Assembly: GCA_022181065.1 (NCBI GenBank)
Contig: BQMY01000077.1
Coordinates: forward strand, 1 to 64,000
Reading direction: 5' to 3'
DNA: 64,000 bases
Source of the DNA: Melioribacteraceae bacterium
GTDB lineage: Bacteria > Bacteroidota > Ignavibacteria > Ignavibacteriales > Melioribacteraceae
Each line of letters opens with the position of its first letter. Position 1 is the stretch's first letter. Of the stretch, positions 16,967-27,023 are shown in pieces. A model generated the notes under the pieces. That model did no database searches, had not been told where the DNA came from, and saw only the letters and a program-made list of their open reading frames with translations. Position numbers and translations under genes: made by a program.

Positions 16967-17791
16967 TTGAAGGTATATGATAAATGGCTTCAGTGGGATT
17001 TAGGGAGAAACTGCAATCTGGATTGTGATTACTGCTTTGACTCAAAAAAAGAGTTTAATAGTGAGTACAGAGAGATAAATATTGATGCGGTAATGAATTT
17101 TTTGAGAAGTTCCGTGTATAAATATAGAATAGGTTTAACTGGTGGTGAACCTTTTCTTATCAGGAATATTATTGAATTTTGTGAAGAAGTTACGACGGCG
17201 GGACACATAATTTCAATAAACTCGAATTTGTTATCACCGAAGTTAGTTGAATTTGAAAGGAAAATAGATCCCGCAAATGTATTATTTATACACGCTTCAT
17301 ATCATCACAGGGAGCTTGAAAAATTTAACAGACTGGAAAAATATTTACTGCACTACAAGTTGCTGGAAAAAAGCGGTTTCAATATATATGCGGAGGCAGT
17401 TTTGTATCCCGGAGATATTGGTGTGTTGAGAGAGGTGGAGATCAATTTAAACAACCTTGGAATAAAGTTGAAATTTGCTCCATACATCGGGCGTTATGAG
17501 GGGGACTGGTATCCCGATAGTTATTCAGATGATTTATTGAGACAATTTAATATCGCGCCGGAAATAAAAGAACATTTTTCGCAAAAGGGAGAAATATGCA
17601 ATGCCGGATACAGCGCCGCAATAGTAGATCCCGACGGTGATGTAAGAGTTTGTTTTAACTACAAGGAAAAGTTGGGAAATATAACCGAGGCAATTAATTG
17701 GAATGAAGAACCGCTGATTTGTCAGCATAAAAAATGTGGTTGTCCATTAAATAAATATGATAAGGAATTGTTTGATAAGTTTTGGAGGTAA
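16967..17791 (+). CDS. Orphan radical SAM protein with a Cys-rich C-terminus
   Basis: The 274-residue protein begins at TTG and has the radical SAM cluster motif CNLDCDYC (C16, C20, C23) followed by LTGGEP. The C-terminal quarter contains CNAGYSAAIVDPDGDVRVCF and CQHKKCGCPL, resembling the auxiliary-cluster cysteines of SPASM/twitch proteins. It is not HydE or HydG: those have different motif spacing and C-terminal domains. Substrate unknown. The only neighbour in the same direction is rplU, 300 bp away with its own promoter. The divergent partners are the aspartase gene and hydF. No small peptide gene is obvious next to it. Confidence 0.85.
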   Translation: MKVYDKWLQWDLGRNCNLDCDYCFDSKKEFNSEYREINIDAVMNFLRSSVYKYRIGLTGGEPFLIRNIIEFCEEVTTAGHIISINSNLLSPKLVEFERKIDPANVLFIHASYHHRELEKFNRLEKYLLHYKLLEKSGFNIYAEAVLYPGDIGVLREVEINLNNLGIKLKFAPYIGRYEGDWYPDSYSDDLLRQFNIAPEIKEHFSQKGEICNAGYSAAIVDPDGDVRVCFNYKEKLGNITEAINWNEEPLICQHKKCGCPLNKYDKELFDKFWR

Positions 17792-17823
17792 GCTGCTGAG
17801 GTAGAGGGCGAACCTCAGCAGCT
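17791..17823. terminator. 12-bp perfect inverted repeat after the radical SAM gene
   Basis: AGCTGCTGAGGT (17791-17802) is the exact reverse complement of ACCTCAGCAGCT (17812-17823), with a nine-base loop. It starts at the last base of the radical SAM stop codon and probably stabilises or ends its transcript, although no T run follows. The rest of 17824-18027 is AT-rich with no gene that I can see. Confidence 0.6.
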
Positions 17824-18027
17824 GGATAGTTTGTTAAAGGAGGGAAAAACTTTAAGAGCAATATATAATATCAATTACAGTTTCGCAAGAAAAATATTCA
17901 GAACTTTACTTCTTTAATTCTCAACGGTAATATTAGATTTATGTTATCAAATGTCAAGAGAATTATGAATATAATAATGTAACATTATCAGGTATGCAGG
18001 AGTTTATAATAAATCTGAAAGAATAAA

Positions 18028-18059
18028 TTTGACACAGTAAAATTTATTTTATATTTTTG
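18028..18059 (+). promoter_or_regulatory. Probable rplU-rpmA promoter
   Basis: TTTGACA starts at 18028 and, after TTG and a 20-bp spacer, TATTTTTG lies at 18052-18059. The spacing is identical to the promoter proposed for tRNA-Leu. It lies about 33 bp ahead of the rplU start. Confidence 0.6.
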
Positions 18060-18092
18060 TAAGTCTATTGTAGTTATAACATGGAGGATTGG

Positions 18093-18401
18093 ATGTTCGC
18101 AGTGGTTGATATTGCCGGGCAACAGTTTAAGGTAGAAGAAAACAGTACTTATTATGTTCCGAAGTTGGATGCTGAAGTTGAGAAAGAACTTACATTTGAT
18201 AATGTTTTATTGGTTTCAGGAAATGATGAAACTAAAGTTGGGGTTCCGGCAGTAGAAGGTGTTAGTGTCACCGCTAAAGTTGTTGAACATATTAAAGATG
18301 ACAAAGTGATTGTTTTTAAGAGTAAAAGAAGAAAATCTTACAAGAAAAAAAATGGTCACAGACAACAGCTTACTAAAATTGAAGTTACGAAAATTGGATA
18401 A
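18093..18401 (+). CDS. rplU: 50S ribosomal protein L21
   Basis: This is bL21, a 102-residue 23S-binding protein. GGAGG at 18083-18087 precedes ATG 18093, so the in-frame ATG at 18081 is not the start. The N-terminus [16 protein letters not shown] and the C-terminal [18 protein letters not shown] are strongly conserved. It is followed 14 bp later by rpmA, the universal L21-L27 pair. Confidence 0.97.
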   Translation: MFAVVDIAGQQFKVEENSTYYVPKLDAEVEKELTFDNVLLVSGNDETKVGVPAVEGVSVTAKVVEHIKDDKVIVFKSKRRKSYKKKNGHRQQLTKIEVTKIG

Positions 18402-18415
18402 AAAGGAGTAATGTA

Positions 18416-18670
18416 ATGGCTCATAAGAAAGGACAGGGCTCATCCAGGAACGGTAGAGATAGTAATCCTCAATATTTAGGTGTAAAAGCTTTTGGTGGTG
18501 AATTTGTATCTGCAGGTTCAATTATCGTACGCCAGAGAGGAACCAAATTCCATCCGGGTAACAATGTGAAGAAAGGTAAAGATGATACCTTATTCGCGAT
18601 TATGGATGGATATGTTAAGTTTGAGACTAAAAGAAACAATCGGAAATTCATCAGTATTATGGAATCATAA
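18416..18670 (+). CDS. rpmA: 50S ribosomal protein L27
   Basis: This is bL27 (84 residues), whose N-terminus reaches the peptidyl-transferase centre. It begins directly with [20 protein letters not shown], so no cleavable N-terminal extension of the Firmicutes type is present. [20 protein letters not shown] and FHPGNNV are conserved. An AAGGAG precedes the start. A strong terminator follows. Confidence 0.97.
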   Translation: MAHKKGQGSSRNGRDSNPQYLGVKAFGGEFVSAGSIIVRQRGTKFHPGNNVKKGKDDTLFAIMDGYVKFETKRNNRKFISIMES

Positions 18671-18691
18671 GATTGTTAAATAGATTTTTTT

Positions 18692-18721
18692 AGGTCCGGC
18701 AATTTGCCGGACCTTTTTATT

Positions 18722-18722
<1 letters not shown>
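18692..18722 (+). terminator. Terminator after rpmA
   Basis: A nine-pair stem AGGTCCGGC/GCCGGACCT with an AATTT loop is followed by TTTTATTTT. The T run is on the plus strand only. The convergent mdh stop codon overlaps the end of this terminator. Confidence 0.92.
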
Positions 18723-19720
<998 letters not shown>

Positions 19721-19773
19721 TTATAGTCTAAAATACTTTGAGAATATAACCAAATTACAAATAAAATGTAATA

Positions 19774-20187
19774 TCACTTTAACTCTAGTTCGAGTATTGT
19801 TTCAGTTCCATTTGGTGTAAAATTGTATTTTAGCCGGTTCAGGTAAGATTTCATGATATGAATGCCTCTTCCATGATCTTTTAACAGATTTTCAGGTACT
19901 GTTGGATCGGGCACTGCGTTTGGATCGAACCCCTCTCCCTGATCCAAAAATTTAACGAGAAAACTGTTATCGGCAACCAATATTTCTAACTTGACAATCT
20001 TGGTCGGATCAGATTTGTTACCATGAATGATACTGTTTGAAGACGCTTCAGAGACAGAAAGCGCAAGCAGATTTAGATTATCATCACTCATATTATGTTT
20101 TTGAGCGATTTCTAATATATAGTTTTCAATTTCGGGTAGTACTTCCGGGTTACTTGGGTATTCTTTATTATAAACAAAATCTCCCAA
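19774..20187 (-). CDS. RsbW-like anti-sigma factor / serine kinase, HATPase domain
   Basis: A 137-residue single-domain GHKL ATPase. The N box is EASSNSIIHGN, the G1 box DQGEGFDP and the G2 box HGRGIHIMKSYL, the layout of RsbW/SpoIIAB-type kinases. The likely start is TTG 20187 after AGGAGCAGG. Such kinases usually bind an anti-sigma antagonist or a sigma factor, but no partner STAS protein or sigma factor lies nearby, so its target is unknown. The next gene upstream is about 90 bp away and unrelated. Confidence 0.88.
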   Translation of the reverse strand: MGDFVYNKEYPSNPEVLPEIENYILEIAQKHNMSDDNLNLLALSVSEASSNSIIHGNKSDPTKIVKLEILVADNSFLVKFLDQGEGFDPNAVPDPTVPENLLKDHGRGIHIMKSYLNRLKYNFTPNGTETILELELK

Positions 20188-20278
20188 TTCCTGCTCCTGA
20201 TTTTCTCAAAATCATATATTCAGAAAATATGTATTATCTACTATTCATAGCAAATAATTTTAATTTCCTCCACCTGAA

Positions 20279-22189
20279 TTACAGGATATTCCAATATAAT
20301 CTTACATTGAGATTTACATTTTCCCGGTTTTTCCCATCCTCAGGTCGGATAAATTCATACCATCCATAAATTTTAAGGTTGAGTCTGCCCGCAACCCGCA
20401 TTATTATATCCACGATAGGTCCAACGCTATTGTATTCGGATGCTTTCTTTCTGTCGTTTATATTTTCGAAATTATACGTAGTAAGATTAAAATATCTGAA
20501 GCCTGTACCAAATTTTAATGCCCCTTTATGAACAAAAATTTTTGGCTCTAAATAATACTCCTCAAGGTATCTTTGAGGCTTTCCGGAAAATTCGCTCCAG
20601 TTAAAGTCACCTTGTTCTGATAATTTTGCGTACCCTGTAATGTCGGCTGTAATTCTTTTTGAAAGGACCAGGGAAGTTGAGTCTTTGAGCGCAAATTGAC
20701 GAAAGGAATAACTCTGGAAATTTGGCTGAAGGTCTTCGAAATCATAGACCGTATAATTGGCTGATACTTCAGCTTCCAGTTTGTTGTCAAGATGGTCGGA
20801 GTTATAATAACCACCGGACGCGAGTTTAATAATTCGCCTGATGTTATTGTTTGAACTTCTTTCTGAAAATATATAGACAATGTGATTTATACTCCCCTCA
20901 AAATTCAGAAAATAAGTGAATAGTGATGAGAACCTATGCTGATACGCTGTTCTGAAGATACTTAGTAATTCATCCCGGTCATCATTGTTTTCTTCGCTTG
21001 GGGTGTCGTAAACCAATTTTCTGTGAAAAACGCTGAACGAAATTTTGTCGGCATTCGTAAAATCCCAATCTCCTGTATAGATGAGATTAACAATCTGGGA
21101 TCGATTGTTTTTTCTGTTCTCAAGCTCATCCCGCTCATTATATATCAGCTCTGACAAATCGGGGATATTCTCAATCGAATGTTTCTCTTCACGTTCATTC
21201 AAGCCAATCTTGATTCTGCTCCTGAAATTGTCGCTTACATACATCAGCGAAGCATTCAGGTCGATTCTGAACTCGTTTATGTTTGTATTAAACAGGGTGG
21301 TATTCACATTTTCAGCGCTAAGGTATCTATTTCTTCTTGCGATATCTCTCCAGCCTACACTACCACCAAATTCAAATCCAAAATTTGATGAAGGATCTTT
21401 AAACTCGAAAATGTCTTCGATGAGGTAGTTTTTCTCGGTTCGTGACTGGATATTACTTTTAACATCAAAGGTTGCGGAGGTGATGGAATCGGCTTCGAAA
21501 TAGAAGTCTTTTCTCAGCTCAGAATAACCACCGTTTATAATATTTACGAAGTTATTCTCAATTACATTAAGCGCCGTGATTTTTATGTTTCTCAACAAAT
21601 TTCTTCGGGGAAAGATATCCTCGTTCCTGAAATTCAGGGATGAATATATTTGAAAGTCATCTGAAGAAAAATTGTCCAGAAGCGCCTCTGCACCATAGAT
21701 CAAACCGTTATCAACTTCCGATATCTGCTTGTTGTTGGAATAGCCAATAAAAGGTATAAGTTTAAGCTGATTGATTGGTTCTATTTTTGTATAAACAGAA
21801 CTGAGAAATGAAGATGCTTCATTTATGTCGAGTTTTCTATCATCCGAGAACAGATTTGAGGAGATCAGGACACCTGACTTAAACCCCGGACTAAATCGAT
21901 ACTCTCCAAGGAGAGATATCTGCTGATCATCTTTAACGCTTTTTGTAGTCGATTTGACAATAGAAGAATTGAAGTTTTCATTTACCCCGATAAAATATTT
22001 CTCTTTGTCAATATTGTAAACAAATCCGGTATTGAGGGTATATGTATTTAACTGTTTATCGAAAGTTGAGTATAATCGTTTTTGTGAATAATTGTTAACG
22101 ACAAAGTTGAGTGAATCGCGAAGGAATTGCGCATAGGTCTCATGACCACCGAACAGCAAGATTGCAATTATCAGTATCAGCTTTTTCAA
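20279..22189 (-). CDS. Predicted large outer-membrane beta-barrel protein
   Basis: I do not recognise a named family. The 636-residue protein has a signal peptide (MKKLILIIAILLFGGHETYAQ). Long stretches of alternating, aromatic-rich beta strands follow (for example FNFSGSINHIVYIF-like and FGFEFGGSVGWRD), ending in a strand with a C-terminal NVRLYWNIL, the look of an outer-membrane barrel. Many short charged loops separate the strands. It overlaps the upstream lipoprotein gene by four bases (ATGA), so the two are coupled and may act as a surface complex. Confidence 0.75.
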   Translation of the reverse strand: MKKLILIIAILLFGGHETYAQFLRDSLNFVVNNYSQKRLYSTFDKQLNTYTLNTGFVYNIDKEKYFIGVNENFNSSIVKSTTKSVKDDQQISLLGEYRFSPGFKSGVLISSNLFSDDRKLDINEASSFLSSVYTKIEPINQLKLIPFIGYSNNKQISEVDNGLIYGAEALLDNFSSDDFQIYSSLNFRNEDIFPRRNLLRNIKITALNVIENNFVNIINGGYSELRKDFYFEADSITSATFDVKSNIQSRTEKNYLIEDIFEFKDPSSNFGFEFGGSVGWRDIARRNRYLSAENVNTTLFNTNINEFRIDLNASLMYVSDNFRSRIKIGLNEREEKHSIENIPDLSELIYNERDELENRKNNRSQIVNLIYTGDWDFTNADKISFSVFHRKLVYDTPSEENNDDRDELLSIFRTAYQHRFSSLFTYFLNFEGSINHIVYIFSERSSNNNIRRIIKLASGGYYNSDHLDNKLEAEVSANYTVYDFEDLQPNFQSYSFRQFALKDSTSLVLSKRITADITGYAKLSEQGDFNWSEFSGKPQRYLEEYYLEPKIFVHKGALKFGTGFRYFNLTTYNFENINDRKKASEYNSVGPIVDIIMRVAGRLNLKIYGWYEFIRPEDGKNRENVNLNVRLYWNIL

Positions 22190-23169
22190 TCTTGAAGCCC
22201 CGGCTCAATTATGAAGTACGTTTTGTCAGAATATGAGTTGGGTATTGTTTTATTATTGGTGAATGCAACTATTTGCCAGTAATATCTGCGATAGGGTGTT
22301 AGTGAAATATTTTCGAGCGGCACTTCTATTAAAGAGGGTGAATCGGGTGCAGCAAAATTTATTTCCTGAGTATCGGTACCCAATTCATTTTCCGAAATAA
22401 GTATTTTGTATGCAGCTTCTCTTGAACAACCTCGAAATTGAAAATGTGAGAAATAATCAAGACGCTGGGAATCAAATGGAAATAGATTCACAGGATTGTC
22501 GAGAATATAATCACTAATCTCGTTGGATGGATCACTTTCCAATCCGCCTTTATCTATTCTGGTGATCTGATAATAGTAATTTTTCAATAATTCCAGATCA
22601 GTTGTATCTTCATAATAATAATCGGTTGAAAAATCTTGTAGATATGAAGAATCGGGTGTGAAGTTTTCAACATCACTTCTGTAAATATTGTACCCGGCAA
22701 TATCATATTCATTACCCGGCTCCCAGAATATTTCAATGGTTTTTTCGCCTGCTCTATTCCTTGAACTAATCTCAACTGAACGGGGAGGATAAGGTGTATA
22801 ACGGTTTCGTGGTACGACAGAAATTTCCTGTGAAGGATTACTTTTTTTACCTGATTGGTCACCTGCCACTATTTTATATGAGTAAATTGTTTCATATTCA
22901 AGTGGAGCGTCGATGAAATAAAGGTTTGTTGTGGAGTCGTATAAAGAAAATAGTAAGTTAGTTTCAGCCCGATGAATATAGTAAATCCGAACATCCGGTT
23001 CAGGATTTGGCGACCATTCCAATCCGACAGCACCATCCGAGGCGTAATAAGCGTAAAGTCCGGTTGGAGGGGATGGAGGCAGATTATCATCTACAGGTTC
23101 GGTGCCGGTTTCCCGATTGCAAAAGGAGAAAACTAATAATAGTAATATATATACAGGTAAGTATCGCAT
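22186..23169 (-). CDS. FN3-domain lipoprotein
   Basis: The 327-residue protein begins with a lipoprotein signal ending in LVFSFC, so Cys17 should be lipidated. Two fibronectin type III-like domains follow: about 35-115 (PPSPPTGLYAYYASDGAVGLEW, with AETNLLF) and about 120-215 (WEPGNEYDIAGYNIYRSD). A further beta-rich domain contains YRRYYWQIVAFT. It is translationally coupled to the barrel protein downstream. A cell-surface role is inferred; no ligand is suggested by the sequence. Confidence 0.82.
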   Translation of the reverse strand: MRYLPVYILLLLVFSFCNRETGTEPVDDNLPPSPPTGLYAYYASDGAVGLEWSPNPEPDVRIYYIHRAETNLLFSLYDSTTNLYFIDAPLEYETIYSYKIVAGDQSGKKSNPSQEISVVPRNRYTPYPPRSVEISSRNRAGEKTIEIFWEPGNEYDIAGYNIYRSDVENFTPDSSYLQDFSTDYYYEDTTDLELLKNYYYQITRIDKGGLESDPSNEISDYILDNPVNLFPFDSQRLDYFSHFQFRGCSREAAYKILISENELGTDTQEINFAAPDSPSLIEVPLENISLTPYRRYYWQIVAFTNNKTIPNSYSDKTYFIIEPGLQD

Positions 23170-23223
23170 ACTTAAAAGATATAAAAAGTATCGATTTTAG
23201 AACAGGGTAAATGATCAGCCCAT

Positions 23224-24294
23224 CTACATCTTGATGATTTTGTAGTTTTTGTATCCATGGTATATTTCCCGGGCGGCAGTTTTTACCACAGTGGCTGTAG
23301 GTACCGCAAGCAACATTCCCAAAATTCCCATCACCTTGCTTCCCATAAGTATGAGAATAATGATCATGAGCGGATGAATATCAGTGCTTTTGGAAAAAAC
23401 ATTGGGTTGAATATAACCGTTATCAAATGTATAGATAATTACAAACATGATTGATATTGCCGGTAACATTGAAAAATCACCAAATTGGATCAGGGAGATA
23501 ATCAATGCCGGAAGTCCACCAATTACAGGTCCGAAATAAGGTATCAGATGCCCAATTCCCGCGATGATACCAATTGTGATGGAGTTATCAATACCCAGTA
23601 TAGAAAGCCCAATGGATGCTAGAAATCCAACTAGAAACGCGTCAAAAATCCATGCGCGAACAAAACGTCCCAATTGTAATGACATTTTATTGATAACAGA
23701 AAAAGACATTTCGAAATATTTATTTGGCATTATATCTATCAAACCTTTGATGATTCTGTTTTTATCTTTTAGCAGGAAGAATGATAAAAATGGAACAATC
23801 ACAACGATTGAAATCACTGAGAAGATACTGGAAACTATATCGGATATATTATTGATAGTGCCAATAAAAACATTGTTAAAGAAGTTGGAGAGCTCTTTGG
23901 CTATATCTGTTTCAGCGAGAAATGGAACATATGCCTTGAGGCGTTCTTCTATCTGATTAACAAGTGTGGATACTGTCTCCTGATTGATACTCTGGGTAAT
24001 AGCGTTAACCTGACTAACAATTTTAGGTATTAAAACGGAGAACCCGAAAAAAATGACAACTACACTAACGGTAAAGACCAGAATAACACTAACTAATCGA
24101 CTGATACCGTTTTTTTCAAGGATGGTTATAAGGGGGTTGAAGATCATCGCGACAAGAAGCGATATGATCAATACTATAATGATATCCAGGAATAAAAATG
24201 AAAAGTAGAGAAGGAGACCAATTCCTGTCAGGGAGCCGAAAATTTTAACTAAAGTTTTGATTGTTCCTTCGTTAATTGCCATCCAAAAGCCCAA
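23224..24294 (-). CDS. AI-2E family transporter (PerM-like membrane protein)
   Basis: This is a polytopic inner-membrane protein of 356 residues, the usual length. Hydrophobic segments include GIGLLLYFSFLFLDIIIVLIISLLVAMIF and VVIVPFLSFFLLKD. The family blocks GFLASIGLSILGIDNSITIGIIAG and IGHLIPYFGPVIGGLPALI are clear, as is PNVFSKSTDIHPLMIIILILMG. Members export or exchange small solutes; the substrate cannot be told. It is separate from its neighbours and upstream of the divergent pgeF. Confidence 0.9.
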   Translation of the reverse strand: MGFWMAINEGTIKTLVKIFGSLTGIGLLLYFSFLFLDIIIVLIISLLVAMIFNPLITILEKNGISRLVSVILVFTVSVVVIFFGFSVLIPKIVSQVNAITQSINQETVSTLVNQIEERLKAYVPFLAETDIAKELSNFFNNVFIGTINNISDIVSSIFSVISIVVIVPFLSFFLLKDKNRIIKGLIDIMPNKYFEMSFSVINKMSLQLGRFVRAWIFDAFLVGFLASIGLSILGIDNSITIGIIAGIGHLIPYFGPVIGGLPALIISLIQFGDFSMLPAISIMFVIIYTFDNGYIQPNVFSKSTDIHPLMIIILILMGSKVMGILGMLLAVPTATVVKTAAREIYHGYKNYKIIKM

Positions 24295-24488
24295 ATAAAT
24301 TTAATCAAATATAGTTATTTCTACAGAACAAAACTGTGATTTGTTATTCATATCGTAGATAAAAATACCTGTTTACAACATTATCGGCGAATAATAATAA
24401 TTCTTAATTATCCGATAGTTTTAATCTTTGAATATAACACCCTTTTAAGCTAACTTTCAAAGTTAAATTATTTTAAAGAGTTATCAAT

Positions 24489-25238
24489 TTGAAAAAGAAA
24501 TTGAAAATAATAAAGAGTGATCTACTTTCAACTCAAGCGGGTATTTCGCATGGATTTTCCACAAAAACGGGGCTGGAAAGGGGATCACCATTCTATTTTA
24601 ACATGTCGCTCAGTGTCGGTGATGCAGAGGAAAATGTAATCGCTAACCGAAACGCCTTTTTTGAAGCGCTGGGTTCGGACTATAAAAACGCCGCAACTCA
24701 GTATCAGGTTCACGGCACAGGAATAAGTATTGTGGAGCGTCCCGGTTATTATGGTGAAAATGATGCCATGATAACAAATAAAAGTAACGTTATTTTAACC
24801 GTTACATCTGCCGATTGTGTGCCGGTGTTGATATACGATCCTGTAATTAAAGTTATCGCTGCTGTTCACAGTGGTTGGCGAGGTACAGCAAAACGAATTG
24901 TTGAGCAAGTTATCATCGAGCTAAAAAGGAGTTATGGTTCAAGTTTACAGGATATATTGGTTTATCTTGGTCCATCTATCTCTCAAAAAAACTATGAAGT
25001 AGGTCCCGAAGTCGCGGAGCAATTTGAGAATAAATATCTGCTTCCGAAAGGGAATAAATATCTTCTGGATGTACCGGCTTGCAACCGGGATATAATACTG
25101 GCTTGTGGTGTGAAACCGGAAAATCTTGATGTGAGTCCTTTGTGCAGTTATGAGGATGATTCCCTCCACTCTTACCGCAGAGATGGGAAAACTTCAGGAA
25201 GAGCGATGGGAGCAATCATGCTTCACGGAGATCAATAA
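24489..25238 (+). CDS. pgeF: Purine nucleoside phosphorylase / LACC1-family protein (YfiH)
   Basis: This DUF152 member, long annotated as polyphenol oxidase, acts on purine nucleosides or removes misincorporated residues from peptidoglycan precursors. The 249 residues carry family motifs GISHGFSTKTGL, QVHGT, TSADCVPVLIYDP (catalytic Cys), AVHSGWRGTA (metal His), YLGPSISQKNYEVG and CSYEDDSLHSYRRDG. The start is TTG with a weak upstream AAAGAG. The EamA gene begins immediately after its stop codon. Confidence 0.92.
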   Translation: MKKKLKIIKSDLLSTQAGISHGFSTKTGLERGSPFYFNMSLSVGDAEENVIANRNAFFEALGSDYKNAATQYQVHGTGISIVERPGYYGENDAMITNKSNVILTVTSADCVPVLIYDPVIKVIAAVHSGWRGTAKRIVEQVIIELKRSYGSSLQDILVYLGPSISQKNYEVGPEVAEQFENKYLLPKGNKYLLDVPACNRDIILACGVKPENLDVSPLCSYEDDSLHSYRRDGKTSGRAMGAIMLHGDQ

Positions 25239-26156
25239 ATGAATGAAGTAGTTAAAATAGCTGCCGGTTATATACTTATTTGCCTTCTCTGGGGCTCAAC
25301 ATGGCTTTTTATAAAGATGGGACTGGATAGTCTTTCACCTATGTTTTCGGCTGGTATAAGATTTTTATTGGCATCTGTGTTTATTTATACCCTGATGAAA
25401 ATCAGGAAAGTGGCGATTGTAAAAGGGAAGACCGCGGTGATTTTGTATTTTGTTATCGGGATATTTTCGTTTGGTGTTCCATTTTATCTGGTCTATTGGG
25501 CAGAACAGCAAATTGCCTCAGGTTTGGCATCAGTTTTGTTTGCGGCATTTCCATTTTTCGTGCTGATTACATCCCGATTAATGTTACCGGGTCACAAGTT
25601 TGATCTTTATAAGTTATCCGGGATAATTATTGGGTTTAGCGGAATTCTTGTGATATTTTCGAAGAATATAAACATAAATCTTGATCAGGACTTTTACGCG
25701 ATGATCGCTGTTCTCGGCAGTGCTTTCATACAAGGAATTGTTGCGGTCACCGTTAAAAAATACGGAGCTGAACTCAATCCGCTTTCTATGAATTTTTTCC
25801 CGACTATCATTGCCGGTGTTTTCCTCACTCTTTCAGGATTTTTGATTGAAGACTTTTCTGTTTTGGTTTTTGATACCAACGCAATCATTTCGCTCCTTTA
25901 TCTTGGATTATTCGGTACGGTTTTTACATTTACAACATACTATTGGCTCCTGAAAAGAATCAATGTTGTTCTTCTTTCCCTTTCTGCTTTCATAACACCT
26001 GTCGTTGCTTTGGTGTTAGGGTGGATTGTTCTTGGTGAAGTTTTTTCATCCAGTGATTTGGCTGGCGCTTCACTGGTTCTCGCAGGAATACTTCTTGCTA
26101 ATATGACGGGTTTAATAAAATATGTCAACACAAATTTTAGATTAAAAAAAGCATGA
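25239..26156 (+). CDS. EamA/DMT-family transporter
   Basis: A ten-helix drug/metabolite transporter (305 residues) with two EamA repeats. The first begins CLLWGSTWLFIKMGLDSLSPM and the second is near residue 150 with AVLGSAFIQGIVAVTVKKYG. TTYYWLLKRINVVLLSLSAFITPVVALVLGW is the typical second-repeat end. The substrate is unknown. Its ATG directly abuts the pgeF stop and its end overlaps folB by four bases, so it belongs to the pgeF-eamA-folB-folK run. Confidence 0.92.
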   Translation: MNEVVKIAAGYILICLLWGSTWLFIKMGLDSLSPMFSAGIRFLLASVFIYTLMKIRKVAIVKGKTAVILYFVIGIFSFGVPFYLVYWAEQQIASGLASVLFAAFPFFVLITSRLMLPGHKFDLYKLSGIIIGFSGILVIFSKNININLDQDFYAMIAVLGSAFIQGIVAVTVKKYGAELNPLSMNFFPTIIAGVFLTLSGFLIEDFSVLVFDTNAIISLLYLGLFGTVFTFTTYYWLLKRINVVLLSLSAFITPVVALVLGWIVLGEVFSSSDLAGASLVLAGILLANMTGLIKYVNTNFRLKKA

Positions 26157-26521
26157 CTAATATAATACGATTAAAAAACGCGACTTTTTACGCTTATCAT
26201 GGCGCTATGAAGGAAGAACAGCATATCGGAGGTAAATTCGAGGCTGATGTTGATCTTTACACCGATTTTTCTGAAGCGGCCGCAGAGGATAATTTAGAAA
26301 AAACAATCAATTATCACGATGTTTATCAGTTTATTAATAGAATTGTACACGATAAGAAATATTATTTGATCGAAGCCCTTGCTTATGAGATTGCCACGAG
26401 AATCCTGGAAGAATTTGATGGCGTGATAAAAATTGCGGTACGGGTACGTAAAAATTCAGTCCCGATCGGGGGAGTAATCGATTGTGTTGAAGCAGAGGTG
26501 GTTTTAGGTTCAGATGAATAA
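26153..26521 (+). CDS. folB: Dihydroneopterin aldolase
   Basis: FolB converts dihydroneopterin to 6-hydroxymethyl-dihydropterin and glycolaldehyde in folate synthesis. The 122-residue protein shows the FolB fold motifs FYAYHGAMKEEQHIGGKFEADV and INYHDVYQFI. A lysine in VRVRKNSVPIGG is the expected catalytic residue. It overlaps the EamA gene by four bases and folK by eight, so it is translationally coupled to both. Confidence 0.96.
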   Translation: MTNIIRLKNATFYAYHGAMKEEQHIGGKFEADVDLYTDFSEAAAEDNLEKTINYHDVYQFINRIVHDKKYYLIEALAYEIATRILEEFDGVIKIAVRVRKNSVPIGGVIDCVEAEVVLGSDE

Positions 26522-27014
26522 AGTATTTCTTGGTATTGGAAGTAATATTGGTGACAGGGAAGAAAATATTATCAGGTCTCTGACTTTGTTGGAAGAAAAT
26601 GAGGACATGAAAACACTGGAATGTTCTTCCCTTTACGAAACCAAAGCATATGGTGTTAAAGAGCAAAATAATTTTTATAACTGTGTAGTTTCGATCGAGA
26701 CAGAACTACTTCCCGAAGATCTGCTAAAACGACTCAAAAAAATTGAGACGGAAACCGGCAGGAAGAAAACTTTTAGGTGGGGTCCGCGGGTAATTGATAT
26801 AGATATTTTGTATTTTAACAGATTAGTTTATAATTCTGAAAAGCTCAGGATTCCCCATCCTGATTTACTTAACAGAGATTTTTTTGTTATTCCTTTGCTG
26901 GAACTTCATCAGAATATTATACATCCGGGAAGTAATAAAAAATTGTCAGAGATATTCCCGCAAAATTTACCCGGTACAATCCTGAAAAAAATGAAGTTTA
27001 ATCCGTTAGCTTGA
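26514..27014 (+). CDS. folK: HPPK, 6-hydroxymethyl-dihydropterin pyrophosphokinase
   Basis: FolK transfers pyrophosphate from ATP to the pterin, the step after FolB. The 166-residue protein contains FLGIGSNIGDREENI, SSLYETKAYGVKEQNNFYNCV, and the signature RWGPRVIDIDILYFN with metal-binding Asp residues, then LRIPHPDLLNRDFFVIPLLEL. It overlaps folB and is followed nine bases later by the deoxynucleoside kinase. Confidence 0.97.
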   Translation: MNKVFLGIGSNIGDREENIIRSLTLLEENEDMKTLECSSLYETKAYGVKEQNNFYNCVVSIETELLPEDLLKRLKKIETETGRKKTFRWGPRVIDIDILYFNRLVYNSEKLRIPHPDLLNRDFFVIPLLELHQNIIHPGSNKKLSEIFPQNLPGTILKKMKFNPLA

Positions 27015-27023
27015 GGTGAAATA

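Noticed and set aside
16967-17791. HydE or HydG assignment for the radical SAM gene
   Set aside because: HydE and HydG carry different motif spacing and C-terminal domains; only the neighbourhood suggests a link.
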